Notes: a model not told the origin generated them from the sequence alone. Positions 26,433 through 35,005 are shown, counted from the first letter of the stretch. The stretch: DNA of 64,000 nucleotides from Methylobacterium sp. R2-1 (GCF_014191355.1 NZ_JACHWM010000013.1:62001-126000); one strand, 5' to 3'. Program-made: numbers and translations.

Positions 26433-28310
26433 CTATCGCGGACCCTCGCCGCGCGGCCGAGCGCCGGGCCCCTCCCCGGCCGCGGCGGGCACCGCATCGA
26501 CCGCGCAGCGCGTCGTGATCTCGCGGACGAGGTAGTCCGCGTCGGTGACCGGCAGCATGCGGAAGGCCGTCGCGTCCTCCGGGTTGAACCGGTACGTCGC
26601 GCCCATGTAGACGCTTTCGTAGGATCCGGACTCGTTCTCCACCCAGTCCCCTGCGTTTCCGACCGTGTCGAGCAGGCCGAAGGGGCTGCGCTCGCCCGGG
26701 TAGGCGTCCACCGGCTTGAGCGCGGGCGACGGCTGCCCCTTGGCAGGCAGGCCAGGGACGTTGGCGCGTTTTTCGTCGAACCGATTGCCCCAGGGATATG
26801 CGCGTCCGTCCACTCCGCGGGTCGCGAGTTCCCATTCCAGGTCGGTCGGGAGGCGCATCCCGCGCAACGCGCAATAGGCGCGGGCCTCGAACTGGGTCAT
26901 CGGAGGCGGACAGGTCGCGCACGGCACCTCGCCGGTGCCGACCACGATGTCGCCCGGTGCCGACACCCGCGGCGAGGTCCCGGCATCGATCTTCCCGAAG
27001 ATCGCCCCCAGGTCCCTTCCGAGTTCCCGGACCTGCCCGGCACCGACCTGATCGATTGCCGACCGGCGCGGTAGGAACGTGAGCATGAACGAATTCTCGC
27101 GCTTGATGCGCCCCGCCTTGAGCATGGCGCGCACCTTTGGGAGGTACTCCTCGACGGTGGGGGGGCGCACGTCGATCCAGTAAGGCCTGCGGTTTGCCCG
27201 GAGCTCCTGGTCGAGCCCGTGCACCCACCGGGCTGCCGGTACGTGCGCCATTCCTGGATGTGCCTGGACCTCCCGCGCGTCCGGCAACGTGAGGTGCAAA
27301 GCCTTGCCGAGCGGGTCGAAGCCCGGACTCAGCAGGAGATGGAATCCGAGCCTGCGGTCGGCGCCGTCAACGTACCTAGCCTCGACCTTCACGATGATGT
27401 CTGCGGCCGGAACCCACAACCTGACACGTCCTCCCGACGGCTTCACCTCCGCGTAAAGGGTGCTCGCATTGCTTCCGGGATCCTCCTCCGTCACGGTCAA
27501 CCGCACGTCGCTCGCGATGCTCGGCAGGCCTGCGAGATCCACGTCCAAAAGCGCGTGGCCGCGATAGAACCAAGCCAGCCAGATGACCGTGAGGGCGAGG
27601 AGGGCGCCCACGCCGAGCAGTGCATTTCGGACCAGGGCCACCGTTCGCTCGCGGCGGCCGCGACTCGACGGGCCGTGCCGCGACAAGCGCAAGGGCCGGC
27701 CGTTCATCCGGTAGTCGACCGCCTGCCCGGCGATCACCCCGTCCGCCGCGAGATCCCGACAGACCGCCGACACGACCTCCACCAGGTCGGCGACCGCGCC
27801 GGCGCCACGCAGGCGCTTCGCGAGCCCGATGCTGAGACGGCTCGCGTTGTCGCCGATCAACGCGATCGCCTTCTCGTCCGGTCCGCAGGCATAAACCGTG
27901 AGCCGCGGGGTGACGGCGGCCGACCCGAGACAGGAGTCGAAGGCACCGGCGTGGCAGCAGTCCAGGACCAGCACGGTACGATCCGCCGCCTCTGGCCGGA
28001 CAAGCCTGGAGAGGAGCTTCCCCGCCCCCTCGACCACGGTCTCGTTCCCCGAGCGGGAGGCCGTGGTTGGCTCTCCTTGGACGAGCCAGGCGTGGCCGTA
28101 GGCATAGATCAGGTGGATGCCGCGCGCCGGTGCTCCCGGCACGGCCGTCGCGCTTACCATCTCCACCGGCAGGTCGCCGGCGCAGAAGGCGTCGAAGGCC
28201 GACCTCACGCGGCTCAGGACCCCGTGCGCATTGGGCAACGCCTCGAGCCCAAGATCGGCCGGAGCCTCCCCGTCGAGGGGGACGAAACTCAGCTGGGTCA
28301 GGTCCTCCAT
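26433..28310 (-). CDS. membrane-anchored caspase-like / formylglycine-generating-enzyme fusion
   Basis: A 625-residue multidomain protein. Residues 1-200 resemble a caspase-like (C14) peptidase with candidate catalytic His73 (HLIYAYGHAWLV) and Cys118/119 (TVLVLDCCHAGAF). Residues about 229-249 form one transmembrane helix (LLGVGALLALTVIWLAWFYR). Residues about 345-610 form an FGE-sulfatase/SUMF1 domain (YWIDVRPPTVEEYLPKV, FEARAYCALRGMRLPTDLEW, AYPWGNRFDE, LLDTVGNAGDWVE). Such fusions are typical of bacterial conflict and programmed-death systems. It starts four bases after a small membrane-protein gene, so the two are co-transcribed. Whether the FGE domain is catalytic or only a binding module is not known. 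Confidence 0.75.
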   Translation of the reverse strand: MEDLTQLSFVPLDGEAPADLGLEALPNAHGVLSRVRSAFDAFCAGDLPVEMVSATAVPGAPARGIHLIYAYGHAWLVQGEPTTASRSGNETVVEGAGKLLSRLVRPEAADRTVLVLDCCHAGAFDSCLGSAAVTPRLTVYACGPDEKAIALIGDNASRLSIGLAKRLRGAGAVADLVEVVSAVCRDLAADGVIAGQAVDYRMNGRPLRLSRHGPSSRGRRERTVALVRNALLGVGALLALTVIWLAWFYRGHALLDVDLAGLPSIASDVRLTVTEEDPGSNASTLYAEVKPSGGRVRLWVPAADIIVKVEARYVDGADRRLGFHLLLSPGFDPLGKALHLTLPDAREVQAHPGMAHVPAARWVHGLDQELRANRRPYWIDVRPPTVEEYLPKVRAMLKAGRIKRENSFMLTFLPRRSAIDQVGAGQVRELGRDLGAIFGKIDAGTSPRVSAPGDIVVGTGEVPCATCPPPMTQFEARAYCALRGMRLPTDLEWELATRGVDGRAYPWGNRFDEKRANVPGLPAKGQPSPALKPVDAYPGERSPFGLLDTVGNAGDWVENESGSYESVYMGATYRFNPEDATAFRMLPVTDADYLVREITTRCAVDAVPAAAGEGPGARPRGEGPR

Positions 28311-28314
28311 CGGT

Positions 28315-28647
28315 TCACCACCGCAAGAAGTCCTTCAACGAAACCGTGCGTTCGCCCTGACGGGCAGTTGCCGACGGCACGTTGGCGATGAGCTTCTGCA
28401 CGATCACCGGCGTTGCCGCACCGAGATGGAAGCAGAGCAAGGCCGATGACGAGCCCTGCAGGTAGAGAAGCGGCATAGCACCGCCCAGTAGGATCATCGC
28501 GACCGTCGCCGCCCAGTAGATCGGCCCGGCTTGGTACTGGGCCAGGGCCTCCGGCTTACGCGAAAGCGCATACCAGTGCAGCGTCTCCGCCGCCGCGCCC
28601 CCGAGGAGCGCGACCGAGATCTGGGCCACCAAGCTGTCTAGAAGCAC
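28315..28647 (-). CDS. small membrane protein, partner of caspase-FGE gene
   Basis: About 110 residues with three hydrophobic segments (LVAQISVALLGGAAAETLHW, IYWAATVAMILLGGAMPLLY, ALLCFHLGAATPVIVQKLIA) and a charged C-terminus (ATARQGERTVSLKDFLRW). The GTG at 28647 follows a G-rich Shine-Dalgarno-like run; an ATG at 28719 is the alternative. The stop lies four bases before the caspase-FGE start, so it is the first gene of that operon. Family not recognised. Confidence 0.55.
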   Translation of the reverse strand: MLLDSLVAQISVALLGGAAAETLHWYALSRKPEALAQYQAGPIYWAATVAMILLGGAMPLLYLQGSSSALLCFHLGAATPVIVQKLIANVPSATARQGERTVSLKDFLRW

Positions 28648-28951
28648 GCCGCACGTCCCCCCGAATCGCAGCCGCGGCCTCGCCGGACGCAGAATCGGCC
28701 GTACAGTAATGCATTTCAAACCCGTCCGCGCGGCAACGCCACCCTCCTGGTCTTAGCAACCACTCGGCCTCGCCATCGCACTGCGTCCCCCGTTTCGCCC
28801 GCGTGCTGCCCGTCGAGGGCAACGGCGCCAACGTGGTCTCGATCTTTCGAGTATGCCGGCGATCAGACCCTCCTTCTTGACCGACGTGTTCCCGGTTGCA
28901 CCAGATGAACCCTACTCATAGGCAACCTGGGATCGGACCGGGATCGCATAC
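28648..28951. other. divergent promoter region of the caspase cluster
   Basis: Lies between the minus-strand operon and a plus-strand gene. A frame from an ATG at 28853 (MPAIRPSFLTDVFPVAPDEP) is in phase with the next gene but is closed by a TAG at 28919-28921. Confidence 0.4.
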
Positions 28952-29680
28952 GTGGACCTGCCTCCCGACGACTCCGACGCGCTCATAGGCCTTCTCAAGG
29001 AAGGGCCGGTCGGCTTTGGGTTTGCCGTCAATCGCGGCGGAGATCTCCTGGGCATCGGAGACTTTGCCGACGAGCTGGTCAGGATAGCGGCATGCCGTGC
29101 GCTGATTGTCGCAACCGCCGTCTATGGAAGGTGGGTACTGGAAAAAGAATCGCTGGACCAAGTCCCGGCTGCGTCGGCGGGCGCGCTAAGTCGCGCCTTG
29201 CAGGCCAGGCCCAGCGACGAGGCCTTCCGAGCGCTTTTGCAATTGATTGGTCGTCTTCGCCTGTTCGATCCGCATGCGGAAGGATACCCGGACGAGTTGA
29301 GATTCAGATTCGCCGGAGCGTATCTGGAGAACCCTCTCCACCTTCGGTTTCTTGCCGTCGGAACGGTTGCTTGCCTCGGGCTGTGCGTGACCACTCTCGC
29401 AGCGGCGCAATTGATGAAGGAGTGGGATTCACCTGCGTGCCAAGCCAGGGGCGACGGAATGGCACGCACGCAGTTCGACATGCTGCAATCGCTTGCCCAC
29501 AGGGAAGGTAAGTGGACGAATCAGCATGCCCAGAGCCACAAGGCAATCACTGATGCGGCGCGTGTGGCGCGGTCGGCGTGCGGTTCCCTTCTGAGCAATA
29601 TCCAGTTCCGCCTGCATCTCCCCGCTGGCGTAGACTATGAGGTCAAGCTCGGCTCCGCCCCACCCGCTCCTAGCCTATAA
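28952..29680 (+). CDS. hypothetical protein with C-terminal membrane helix
   Basis: A 242-residue protein from GTG 28952. Residues 1-130 are soluble (DSDALIGLLKEGPVGFGFAV, GDFADELVRIAACRALIVAT, AFRALLQLIGRLRLFDP). A helix at about 133-153 (FLAVGTVACLGLCVTTLAAA) is followed by about 90 residues (QSLAHREGKWTNQHAQSHKA, VARSACGSLLSNIQFRLHLP). I do not recognise the family. It is divergent from the caspase-FGE operon and shares the style of an adaptor plus membrane anchor. The frame can be extended upstream to an ATG at 28853 only by reading through TAG at 28919. Confidence 0.55.
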   Translation: MDLPPDDSDALIGLLKEGPVGFGFAVNRGGDLLGIGDFADELVRIAACRALIVATAVYGRWVLEKESLDQVPAASAGALSRALQARPSDEAFRALLQLIGRLRLFDPHAEGYPDELRFRFAGAYLENPLHLRFLAVGTVACLGLCVTTLAAAQLMKEWDSPACQARGDGMARTQFDMLQSLAHREGKWTNQHAQSHKAITDAARVARSACGSLLSNIQFRLHLPAGVDYEVKLGSAPPAPSL

Positions 29681-29934
29681 CAGCCCTCTCCGAGCCAGCG
29701 GGAGGGGCTCACCCGAAGCTTGCTTGCCTCGGACCAGGTGAGCCAGCCATAGATATCTATGGCAAGTCCGGATCGGTCCGGCGCTTCGCTGCCCGTCGCG
29801 AGCGCGAAGTGCCGTTCGACATGCTCACGGAGATTCTTTCTGTCGACGAGCCCGCGGTCGGTCAGGTAGTCTACCACTATGCCAATTGATTGGACGGCCC
29901 TGGCCACGCCCTCGTCGACCAAGTGTCGATCCAT
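29635..29934 (-). CDS. hypothetical protein, possibly C-terminal part of an amber-interrupted gene
   Basis: A 99-residue protein (VDEGVARAVQSIGIVVDYLT, DRGLVDRKNLREHVERHFAL, GLAIDIYGWLTWSEASKLRV). Codon use fits the genome, but no family is recognised. Its 3' end overlaps the previous plus-strand gene by 46 bases tail-to-tail. It starts with ATG two codons after the TAG that ends the short frame at 29938-30042, in the same phase, so the two may once have been, or may still be, one protein. Confidence 0.5.
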   Translation of the reverse strand: MDRHLVDEGVARAVQSIGIVVDYLTDRGLVDRKNLREHVERHFALATGSEAPDRSGLAIDIYGWLTWSEASKLRVSPSRWLGEGCYRLGAGGAEPSLTS

Positions 29935-29937
29935 TTC

Positions 29938-30042
29938 CTAGCGGACGGACGCCTCGGCTTCCAGCCTCGCTATCCTCTCTGCGAGGGTGTCCCGATCCCC
30001 GGTTCGGTCGGCGTCGCTCATAGGCTGCTGGTCAGCCATCAT
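29938..30042 (-). CDS. short charged frame upstream of 29635-29934, in phase
   Basis: A 34-residue frame (MADQQPMSDADRTGDRDTLA, ERIARLEAEASVR) starting ATG-ATG at 30042 with GAGG six bases upstream, ending in TAG. The coiled-coil-like end runs straight, in phase, into the next frame. It is either the true start of one gene interrupted by a nonsense codon, or a leader peptide. Confidence 0.4.
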   Translation of the reverse strand: MMADQQPMSDADRTGDRDTLAERIARLEAEASVR

Positions 30043-30401
30043 CGTTTGCCTCATCCGTTCGTGCGGAAGCAGCGTAGCCGATTCGGTGCCTCGACAGGAA
30101 TGGTCGTCGCGATTGAGGATCGGGAGGATGCCGGGGAAAGCTCCCAGGAATGCTGGGAGACCGGCCTCCAACAACGCTGGGCGTGGCACGAGCTGACGCG
30201 CCCGCTTTACACCCCGTCACCCTCCTCACGTCCTCCAAGTATGCGCGGCCCGCTCGGCGAGGCCGCCTCCCAACGCTTGTCCAGCTTTCGTCGCTGCCAC
30301 GTCCTACGATCGGCCATCTCGTACGAAAGCGAGAACCTCGCCCTCTGTTCACCGCTCCCGGTCAAGCTCTTCGTCCATACCAGCCACCGGCGAGCGCCCG
30401 C
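30043..30401. other. gene-free stretch before IS630 remnant
   Basis: About 360 bases in which I see no credible gene, RNA or repeat. It probably holds the promoter for the minus-strand frames ending at 29635. Confidence 0.3.
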
Positions 30402-30690
30402 GGCATCATCGCGCCCTGGCTGCTCGATGGAGCGATGAACGGGCAGACCTTCCGCACCTACGTGACGGACGTGCTCGCTCCGGCCCCCAGTCCGGTGCCA
30501 CGGTCGTCACGGATAACCCGCTAGCTCACAAGATCAGCAGGATCCGCAAGCGCTTCGAGGCAGTGGGAGCCCGGCTCCTCTACCTCCCGGCCTACTCGCC
30601 CGACCTCGATCCGATCGAGGAAGCCTTCGCCAAGCACAAGGCCCACCTGCGAAAAAGCCACAGCGGCGGTACACGATCGCCCCAAGGCTT
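30402..30690 (+). pseudogene. IS630-like transposase fragment with frameshift
   Basis: Starts inside the DDE domain (GIIAPWLLDGAMNGQTFRTY), shifts frame near 30500, and continues as ARLLYLPAYSPDLDPIEEAF, AKHKAHLRK. Both ends of the element are missing. It is a different subgroup from the copies at 24-26 kb. Confidence 0.7.
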
Positions 30691-30824
30691 GGTCAAGCAC
30701 CGAATGGGACCCAAAAATCGAATTTTCCGGGTACGTGATTGGGGTACGTTCTGGGGTACGCATGAAAATTAGCGCGACCACCAAGGTCCTGGCAACAAAC
30801 GAGAATTTCGTCCGTCGAGAAACC

Positions 30825-30900
30825 TGGTGGAGCTGAGGGGAATCGAACCCCTGACCTCCGCAGTGCGATTGCGGCGCTCTCCCATCTGAGCTACAGCCCC
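30825..30900 (-). tRNA. tRNA-Ala (anticodon CGC)
   Basis: Minus strand reads GGGGCTGTAGCTCAGATGGG at the 5' end, anticodon arm CCGCA-ATCGCAC-TGCGG with anticodon CGC, T-arm with GGTTCGATTCC, acceptor CAGCTCCA and encoded CCA: 76 bases including CCA. All arms pair. The 3' end faces the IS-rich region. Confidence 0.95.
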
Positions 30901-31023
30901 GTCCGAGGCGAGGGCCTTGTAGGCTTGTCCGCTTCGGCCTGTCAATTCAGGAAATTCCCCGCCGCGCTCCGCGCATTCCGCGCCGGGCGTGCGTTTGGGG
31001 CGACGAGGACCGATACCCCCCGC

Positions 31024-31314
31024 ATGAATGCCCTGCTCTGGCTCTTCAATACCATTATCCAGCTCTACATCTACGTCCTCGTCGCGAGCGCGGTGCTGAG
31101 CTGGCTCGTGGCTTTCAACGTGGTCAACGTGCGCAACCCGATCGTCTCGCAGATCGGCGAATTCCTCTATCGCGTCACCGAGCCGGTGCTGCGGCCGATC
31201 CGCAACCTGCTGCCCAATCTCGGCGGCGTCGACATCTCGCCGATCATCCTGATCCTGCTCCTGCTGTTTGCGCAGAAGCTTGCGACCGACCTCTACGTCC
31301 AGCTCGCCTTCTGA
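31024..31314 (+). CDS. yggT: YggT family membrane protein
   Basis: A 96-residue inner-membrane protein with two YggT repeats: N-terminal helix (LLWLFNTIIQLYIYVLVASA) and C-terminal helix (DISPIILILLLLFAQKLATD), linked by the conserved RVTEPVLRPIRNLLPNLGGV. YggT proteins are small conserved membrane proteins linked to osmotic tolerance or to cell-envelope and division functions. ATG at 31024 (MNALLW) is the natural start; the upstream open frame is not conserved-looking. First gene of the backbone after tRNA-Ala. Confidence 0.9.
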   Translation: MNALLWLFNTIIQLYIYVLVASAVLSWLVAFNVVNVRNPIVSQIGEFLYRVTEPVLRPIRNLLPNLGGVDISPIILILLLLFAQKLATDLYVQLAF

Positions 31315-31334
31315 GCCCGCATCCGGCGCCATCC

Positions 31335-31373
31335 AGCCCGGCGCCAAGCGCGGCATTGCGCGGGCGCCGGGCT
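31335..31373 (+). terminator. hairpin after yggT
   Basis: AGCCCGGCGCC (31335-31345) pairs with GGCGCCGGGCT (31363-31373), an 11-bp perfect stem 20 bases after the yggT stop; no clear T-run. Confidence 0.6.
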
Positions 31374-31512
31374 CGTTGCTAAGGCGGTCGGGCATCGGTT
31401 CGGCCGAAAAGCCGATGCAACGTCAGAAGTTTAGGGCCTCGTTTTGAATACGGTATTCAAGACGGTGCCCGGCTCGGCCAGCAAGAGCCGCACAGGGAGC
31501 GACGCGCGCGCC

Positions 31513-32559
31513 ATGAAGACCAATCCCGGCCGCTTCTTCGAGGATTTCCGCCTCGGGGAGACCATCCGCCACGCCACGCCGCGCACCGTCACCACGGGCG
31601 ACGTGGCGCTCTACACCGCCCTCTACGGCCCGCGCTTCGCCGTGCAATCCTCGGACGCCTTCGCCAAGGCGATCGGTTACCCGGCGAGCCCGCTCGACGA
31701 CCTGCTCACCTTCCACGTGGTGTTCGGCAAGACCGTGCCGGACGTCTCGCTCAACGCGCTGGCCAATCTGGGCTACGCCGAGGGCGGCTTCCACCGCCCG
31801 GTCTATCCCGGCGAGACGCTCTCCACCGTCTCCGAGGTGATTGGCCTCAAGGAAAGCTCCAACCGCCAGACCGGCGTGGTCTACGTGCGCTCGACCGGTT
31901 CCGATGCCTCGGGCCGGACCGTGCTGAGCTATTGCCGCTGGGTTCTCGTGCGCAAGCGCGACCCGGATGCCAAGGTTGCCGAGGAGCACGTGCCGCAGCT
32001 CGCCAAGGTCGTGAACCCGGCCGACCTTGCCCACGCCCTGCCCCCGCTCGATCCCGCCGCCTACGACAACGCGCTGGCCGGCAGCCCGCATCGCTTCGCG
32101 GATTACGCGGTCGGCGAGAAGATCGATCACGTCGACGGCATGACCGTCGAGGAGGCCGAGCACCAGATCGCCACGCGCCTGTTCCAGAACACCGCCAAGG
32201 TCCATTTCGACGCGGTGGCGACGCGGGAGACCAAGTTCGGCAAGCGCCTGATCTACGGCGGCCACGTCATCTCGCTCGCCCGCGCGCTCAGCTTCAACGG
32301 GCTCGCCAACGCCTTCGCCATCGGCGGCATCAATGCCGGCCGCCACGTCGCCCCGCTGTTTGCGGGCGATACGGTCTACGCCTGGTCCGAGGTGCTGGAG
32401 ACCGCCGAACTCCCCGGCCGCAGCGATATCGGCGCGCTGCGCCTGCGCACGGTGGCGGCCAAGAACCAGTCCTGCGGCGCCTATCCGGACAGGCAGGGCG
32501 AGGGCTACGACCCGTCGGTGATCCTCGATCTCGACTACTGGGCCTTCATCCCGCGCTGA
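31513..32559 (+). CDS. mcd: mesaconyl-CoA hydratase (ethylmalonyl-CoA pathway)
   Basis: A 348-residue tandem MaoC/hot-dog dehydratase (N-terminal RFFEDFRLGETIRHATPRTV and DVALYTALYGPRFAVQSSDA; C-terminal HRFADYAVGEKIDHVDGMTV, KFGKRLIYGGHVISLARALS). The double-domain length and sequence style fit mesaconyl-CoA hydratase, which interconverts mesaconyl-CoA and beta-methylmalyl-CoA in the glyoxylate-regenerating pathway of methylotrophic alphaproteobacteria. I chose ATG 31513 (MKTNPGRFFEDF), where homology begins. It is cytosolic and monocistronic here. Confidence 0.85.
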   Translation: MKTNPGRFFEDFRLGETIRHATPRTVTTGDVALYTALYGPRFAVQSSDAFAKAIGYPASPLDDLLTFHVVFGKTVPDVSLNALANLGYAEGGFHRPVYPGETLSTVSEVIGLKESSNRQTGVVYVRSTGSDASGRTVLSYCRWVLVRKRDPDAKVAEEHVPQLAKVVNPADLAHALPPLDPAAYDNALAGSPHRFADYAVGEKIDHVDGMTVEEAEHQIATRLFQNTAKVHFDAVATRETKFGKRLIYGGHVISLARALSFNGLANAFAIGGINAGRHVAPLFAGDTVYAWSEVLETAELPGRSDIGALRLRTVAAKNQSCGAYPDRQGEGYDPSVILDLDYWAFIPR

Positions 32560-32587
32560 AACGTCGGCCCATAAGAGGCTGACGCCC

Positions 32588-33379
32588 CTACGAAAAGAAC
32601 CCGGCAACAGCCTGACGCAACGGGTTGGCCGGGTTCGAGAGGAGGCGCAGCGCCATCGCGCAGGCGATGACGACGAGGAGCGGGCGGATCAGCCGGGCGC
32701 CGAGGCGCACGGCGAGCACTGAGCCGACCTGGGCGCCGAGAAAGGCACCGGCTGCCATGGCGAGCCCGACGGGCCAGATCACCGCGCCCTGGAGCGTGAA
32801 CAGGGCGAGGCTTCCCAGATTGCTCGCGGCGTTCGAGAGCTTGGTGTGGGCGGTGGCCCGCACCACGCCCAGCCCGAGCAGGGTGACGAAGCCGATCATG
32901 TAGAACGAGCCGGCACCGGGCCCGAACACGCCGTCGTAGAAGCCGATTGCGGGCGCGAGCGTCACGGCGAACAGGCCGGGCGTGATGCGCGCGGCCGCGT
33001 CCTCGTTGCTCATCCGCCGCGCAGTGGCGAAATAGCCTGCGATCCCGACCAGCATCAGCGGCACCAGCGCGTCGAGCACCGGGCGCGGCAGCAGGCTGAC
33101 GCAGAGCGCGCCCGCCACCGAGGCGAGGCCGGCCCCGAGCGCTGCGGGGGCCGCCTCCGGCCAGCGGATCAATCCGCGCCGGGCGAAGGCGATCGTGGCC
33201 GAGACCGAGCCGGCGCTGCCCTGAAGCTTGTTGGTGGCGATCGCGCTCACGGGATCGAGCCCGGCGAGCAGCAGGGCCGGCAGGGTCATCAGCCCGCCCC
33301 CGCCGGCGATGGCGTCGATGGCGCCCGCCACCACGGCCACGCCGAACAGGCCGGCGACCGTCTCGAACTCAATGCTCAT
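32588..33379 (-). CDS. TSUP (TauE/SafE) family permease
   Basis: A 263-residue inner-membrane protein with about eight helices and the two-fold TSUP pattern (GVAVVAGAIDAIAGGGGLMT, NKLQGSAGSVSATIAFARRG and FYDGVFGPGAGSFYMIGFVT, TKLSNAASNLGSLALFTLQG). TSUP proteins export or import sulfur-containing anions and organic acids; substrate is not predictable. The ATG at 33379 begins directly before the first helix. Confidence 0.88.
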   Translation of the reverse strand: MSIEFETVAGLFGVAVVAGAIDAIAGGGGLMTLPALLLAGLDPVSAIATNKLQGSAGSVSATIAFARRGLIRWPEAAPAALGAGLASVAGALCVSLLPRPVLDALVPLMLVGIAGYFATARRMSNEDAAARITPGLFAVTLAPAIGFYDGVFGPGAGSFYMIGFVTLLGLGVVRATAHTKLSNAASNLGSLALFTLQGAVIWPVGLAMAAGAFLGAQVGSVLAVRLGARLIRPLLVVIACAMALRLLSNPANPLRQAVAGFFS

Positions 33380-33418
33380 CGGGATCCCAAAGGGCTTGCA
33401 GCCCTTTGGCGGGTTGTC

Positions 33419-33465
33419 AGGGCAGGGCCCTGAAGCCGGCGAAGCCGAATGCAGGGCCCTGCCCT
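33419..33465. repeat. 14-bp perfect inverted repeat upstream of TSUP gene
   Basis: AGGGCAGGGCCCTG (33419-33432) and CAGGGCCCTGCCCT (33452-33465) form a long stem with a 19-base loop; each arm is itself partly palindromic. A second short stem (AAGGGCTTGCAGCCCTTT) lies at about 33390-33407. Likely intergenic palindromic repeat, able to act as terminator for the upstream minus-strand gene. Confidence 0.6.
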
Positions 33466-33528
33466 GCACCTTTGACAAGGACTCGTCCTTTCGAATCCTT
33501 GACCACGGCTGCCCCGCCTGGGCAAGCT

Positions 33529-34314
33529 TCAGGCGGCGGCGCGCTCCGTGCGCGGCAGACTGACGACGGCGCGGCTGCCGCGGTTGGCCCGCAGCGTTCC
33601 GCCTTTCGGCACGACCTTCCAGCCCTCCTTGCAGCCGTCGATCGGCTCGGAGACGACGGTGAGGCCGCGCTCGCTCTCGCGGTAGTACAGGCTCGGCGGG
33701 CGGCCGTCGCAGGCCCAGCGGAAGGCGGTGAGACTCTCGCCGTCGGTGAGCACGGCGGTGAAGCGGAAGGCGTCCGTGACGCGCGCCTCCTGCATCAGGC
33801 CGCGCACGGTGGCGCAGGTCGCCTCCATGGCGGTGACCGGATCGGAGTCCAGGCCGTTGGCGAGCGCCAGCAGGAAGAGCGCCTCCGAATCGGTCGAGCC
33901 GCGGCGGGTGTCGTACAATTCGTCCGGGATCAGCGCCTCCAGGCGGCGCTTGATCCGGTGATAGCCGCCGATCTGGCCGTTATGCATGAACAGGTGCCGG
34001 CCATGGGCGAAGGGATGGCAGTTCGCTCGCGTCGTCGCCGTCCCGGTGGCCGCGCGCACGTGGGCGAAGAACGTCCGTGCGCGCACCTGCCGGCAGAGGT
34101 TCACGAGGTTTTCATCGGACCAGGCGGGGCAGATGTCGCGGTAGAGGCCAGGCTCGGCGTGCTCGCCGTACCAGCCGATTCCGAATCCGTCGCCGTTGAT
34201 CTCGGTCTTCGCCTCGGAGGCGTGCAGCGATTGATGGACCAGCGAATGGGTCGGGGCGCAGACCAGCTCGTTCAGGAAGACCGGCTCACCGAGATAGGCG
34301 AGGAAGCGGCACAT
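33529..34314 (-). CDS. class II glutamine amidotransferase (YafJ/EgtC-like)
   Basis: A 261-residue Ntn-type amidotransferase. After removal of Met1, Cys2 (MCRFLAYLGEP) is the nucleophile; further conserved elements are GDGFGIGWYGEH, FFAHVRAATGT and the FMHNGQIGGYHRIKR loop. The family hydrolyses glutamine or a gamma-glutamyl bond. EgtC acts in ergothioneine synthesis, but no egtB/egtD gene is nearby, so I do not assign that role. It is intact and of usual length, upstream of the TSUP gene. Confidence 0.85.
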   Translation of the reverse strand: MCRFLAYLGEPVFLNELVCAPTHSLVHQSLHASEAKTEINGDGFGIGWYGEHAEPGLYRDICPAWSDENLVNLCRQVRARTFFAHVRAATGTATTRANCHPFAHGRHLFMHNGQIGGYHRIKRRLEALIPDELYDTRRGSTDSEALFLLALANGLDSDPVTAMEATCATVRGLMQEARVTDAFRFTAVLTDGESLTAFRWACDGRPPSLYYRESERGLTVVSEPIDGCKEGWKVVPKGGTLRANRGSRAVVSLPRTERAAA

Positions 34315-34597
34315 GGCGGGACGAGAGCCTCCTTTGCGGTCCAGGGCGAGCTATGCAAGCATCAGTCCGTTCGGACCGCCCCGCGTCGCCGGACTGTAAC
34401 AATTCGTCTCGTGTGATGAACAGCCCGTTAAGGGAGGGATCGATCGGAAGGGTTCGGGCTGGCACAATTTCGCTGAACCGATCATCCCCGAACTTGTTGT
34501 CGCAGGGCAAGCATCGTCGGCGCCGCCGATTCCGCCGCGGCGCGCCCATGGCCGGGCCGCCGCTTCCGAACCGCTCGCACAGCTTCAGGGAGACATC

Positions 34598-34987
34598 ATG
34601 GCTCATTCCGGAGACAGCCCGGTCGCGCTCGTCGTCGAGGAGGACGAGGCCGCCCGCGACCTTGCGACCGTCCTGATCGAGGAGACTGACCTCGACGTCA
34701 TCGCCTGTTCGAGCGCCGAGGATGCGCTGGCCGTGCTCGAACGCGGCGACGTGACGGTGGCGATGGTGATCGCCGATACGCATCTCTCGGGCGCGATGGA
34801 CGGCGCGGCGCTCGCGCGCGCGGTCGAGGACCGCTGGCCGGAGGTGCGGCTCGTGGTGACCTCCGAGGCCCGCGAGGAGCGCCGGACCGAGATCCCGCCG
34901 CATGCGGTCTACATGCGCAAGCCCTGGCTGCCCCTGGAACTGCTGCGGCAGGCGGAACGCGCCACGCTCACCGCGCGCGCCGCCTGA
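34598..34987 (+). CDS. single-domain response regulator
   Basis: A 129-residue CheY-like receiver without an output domain. The phospho-accepting Asp60 is in AMVIADTHLSGAMDG, the acidic pocket in LVVEEDEAARD, and the conserved Lys in VYMRKPWLPLE. It begins with ATG after an AGGGAGAC Shine-Dalgarno. No kinase is adjacent; partner unknown. A strong terminator follows. Confidence 0.82.
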   Translation: MAHSGDSPVALVVEEDEAARDLATVLIEETDLDVIACSSAEDALAVLERGDVTVAMVIADTHLSGAMDGAALARAVEDRWPEVRLVVTSEAREERRTEIPPHAVYMRKPWLPLELLRQAERATLTARAA

Positions 34988-35005
34988 GCCGGGTCGTTCT
35001 CCACG

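Noticed and set aside
33390..33480. Possible CRISPR or riboswitch because of stacked palindromes
   Set aside because: Only single inverted repeats, no regular spacers, and no conserved riboswitch core; better read as an intergenic palindromic repeat.
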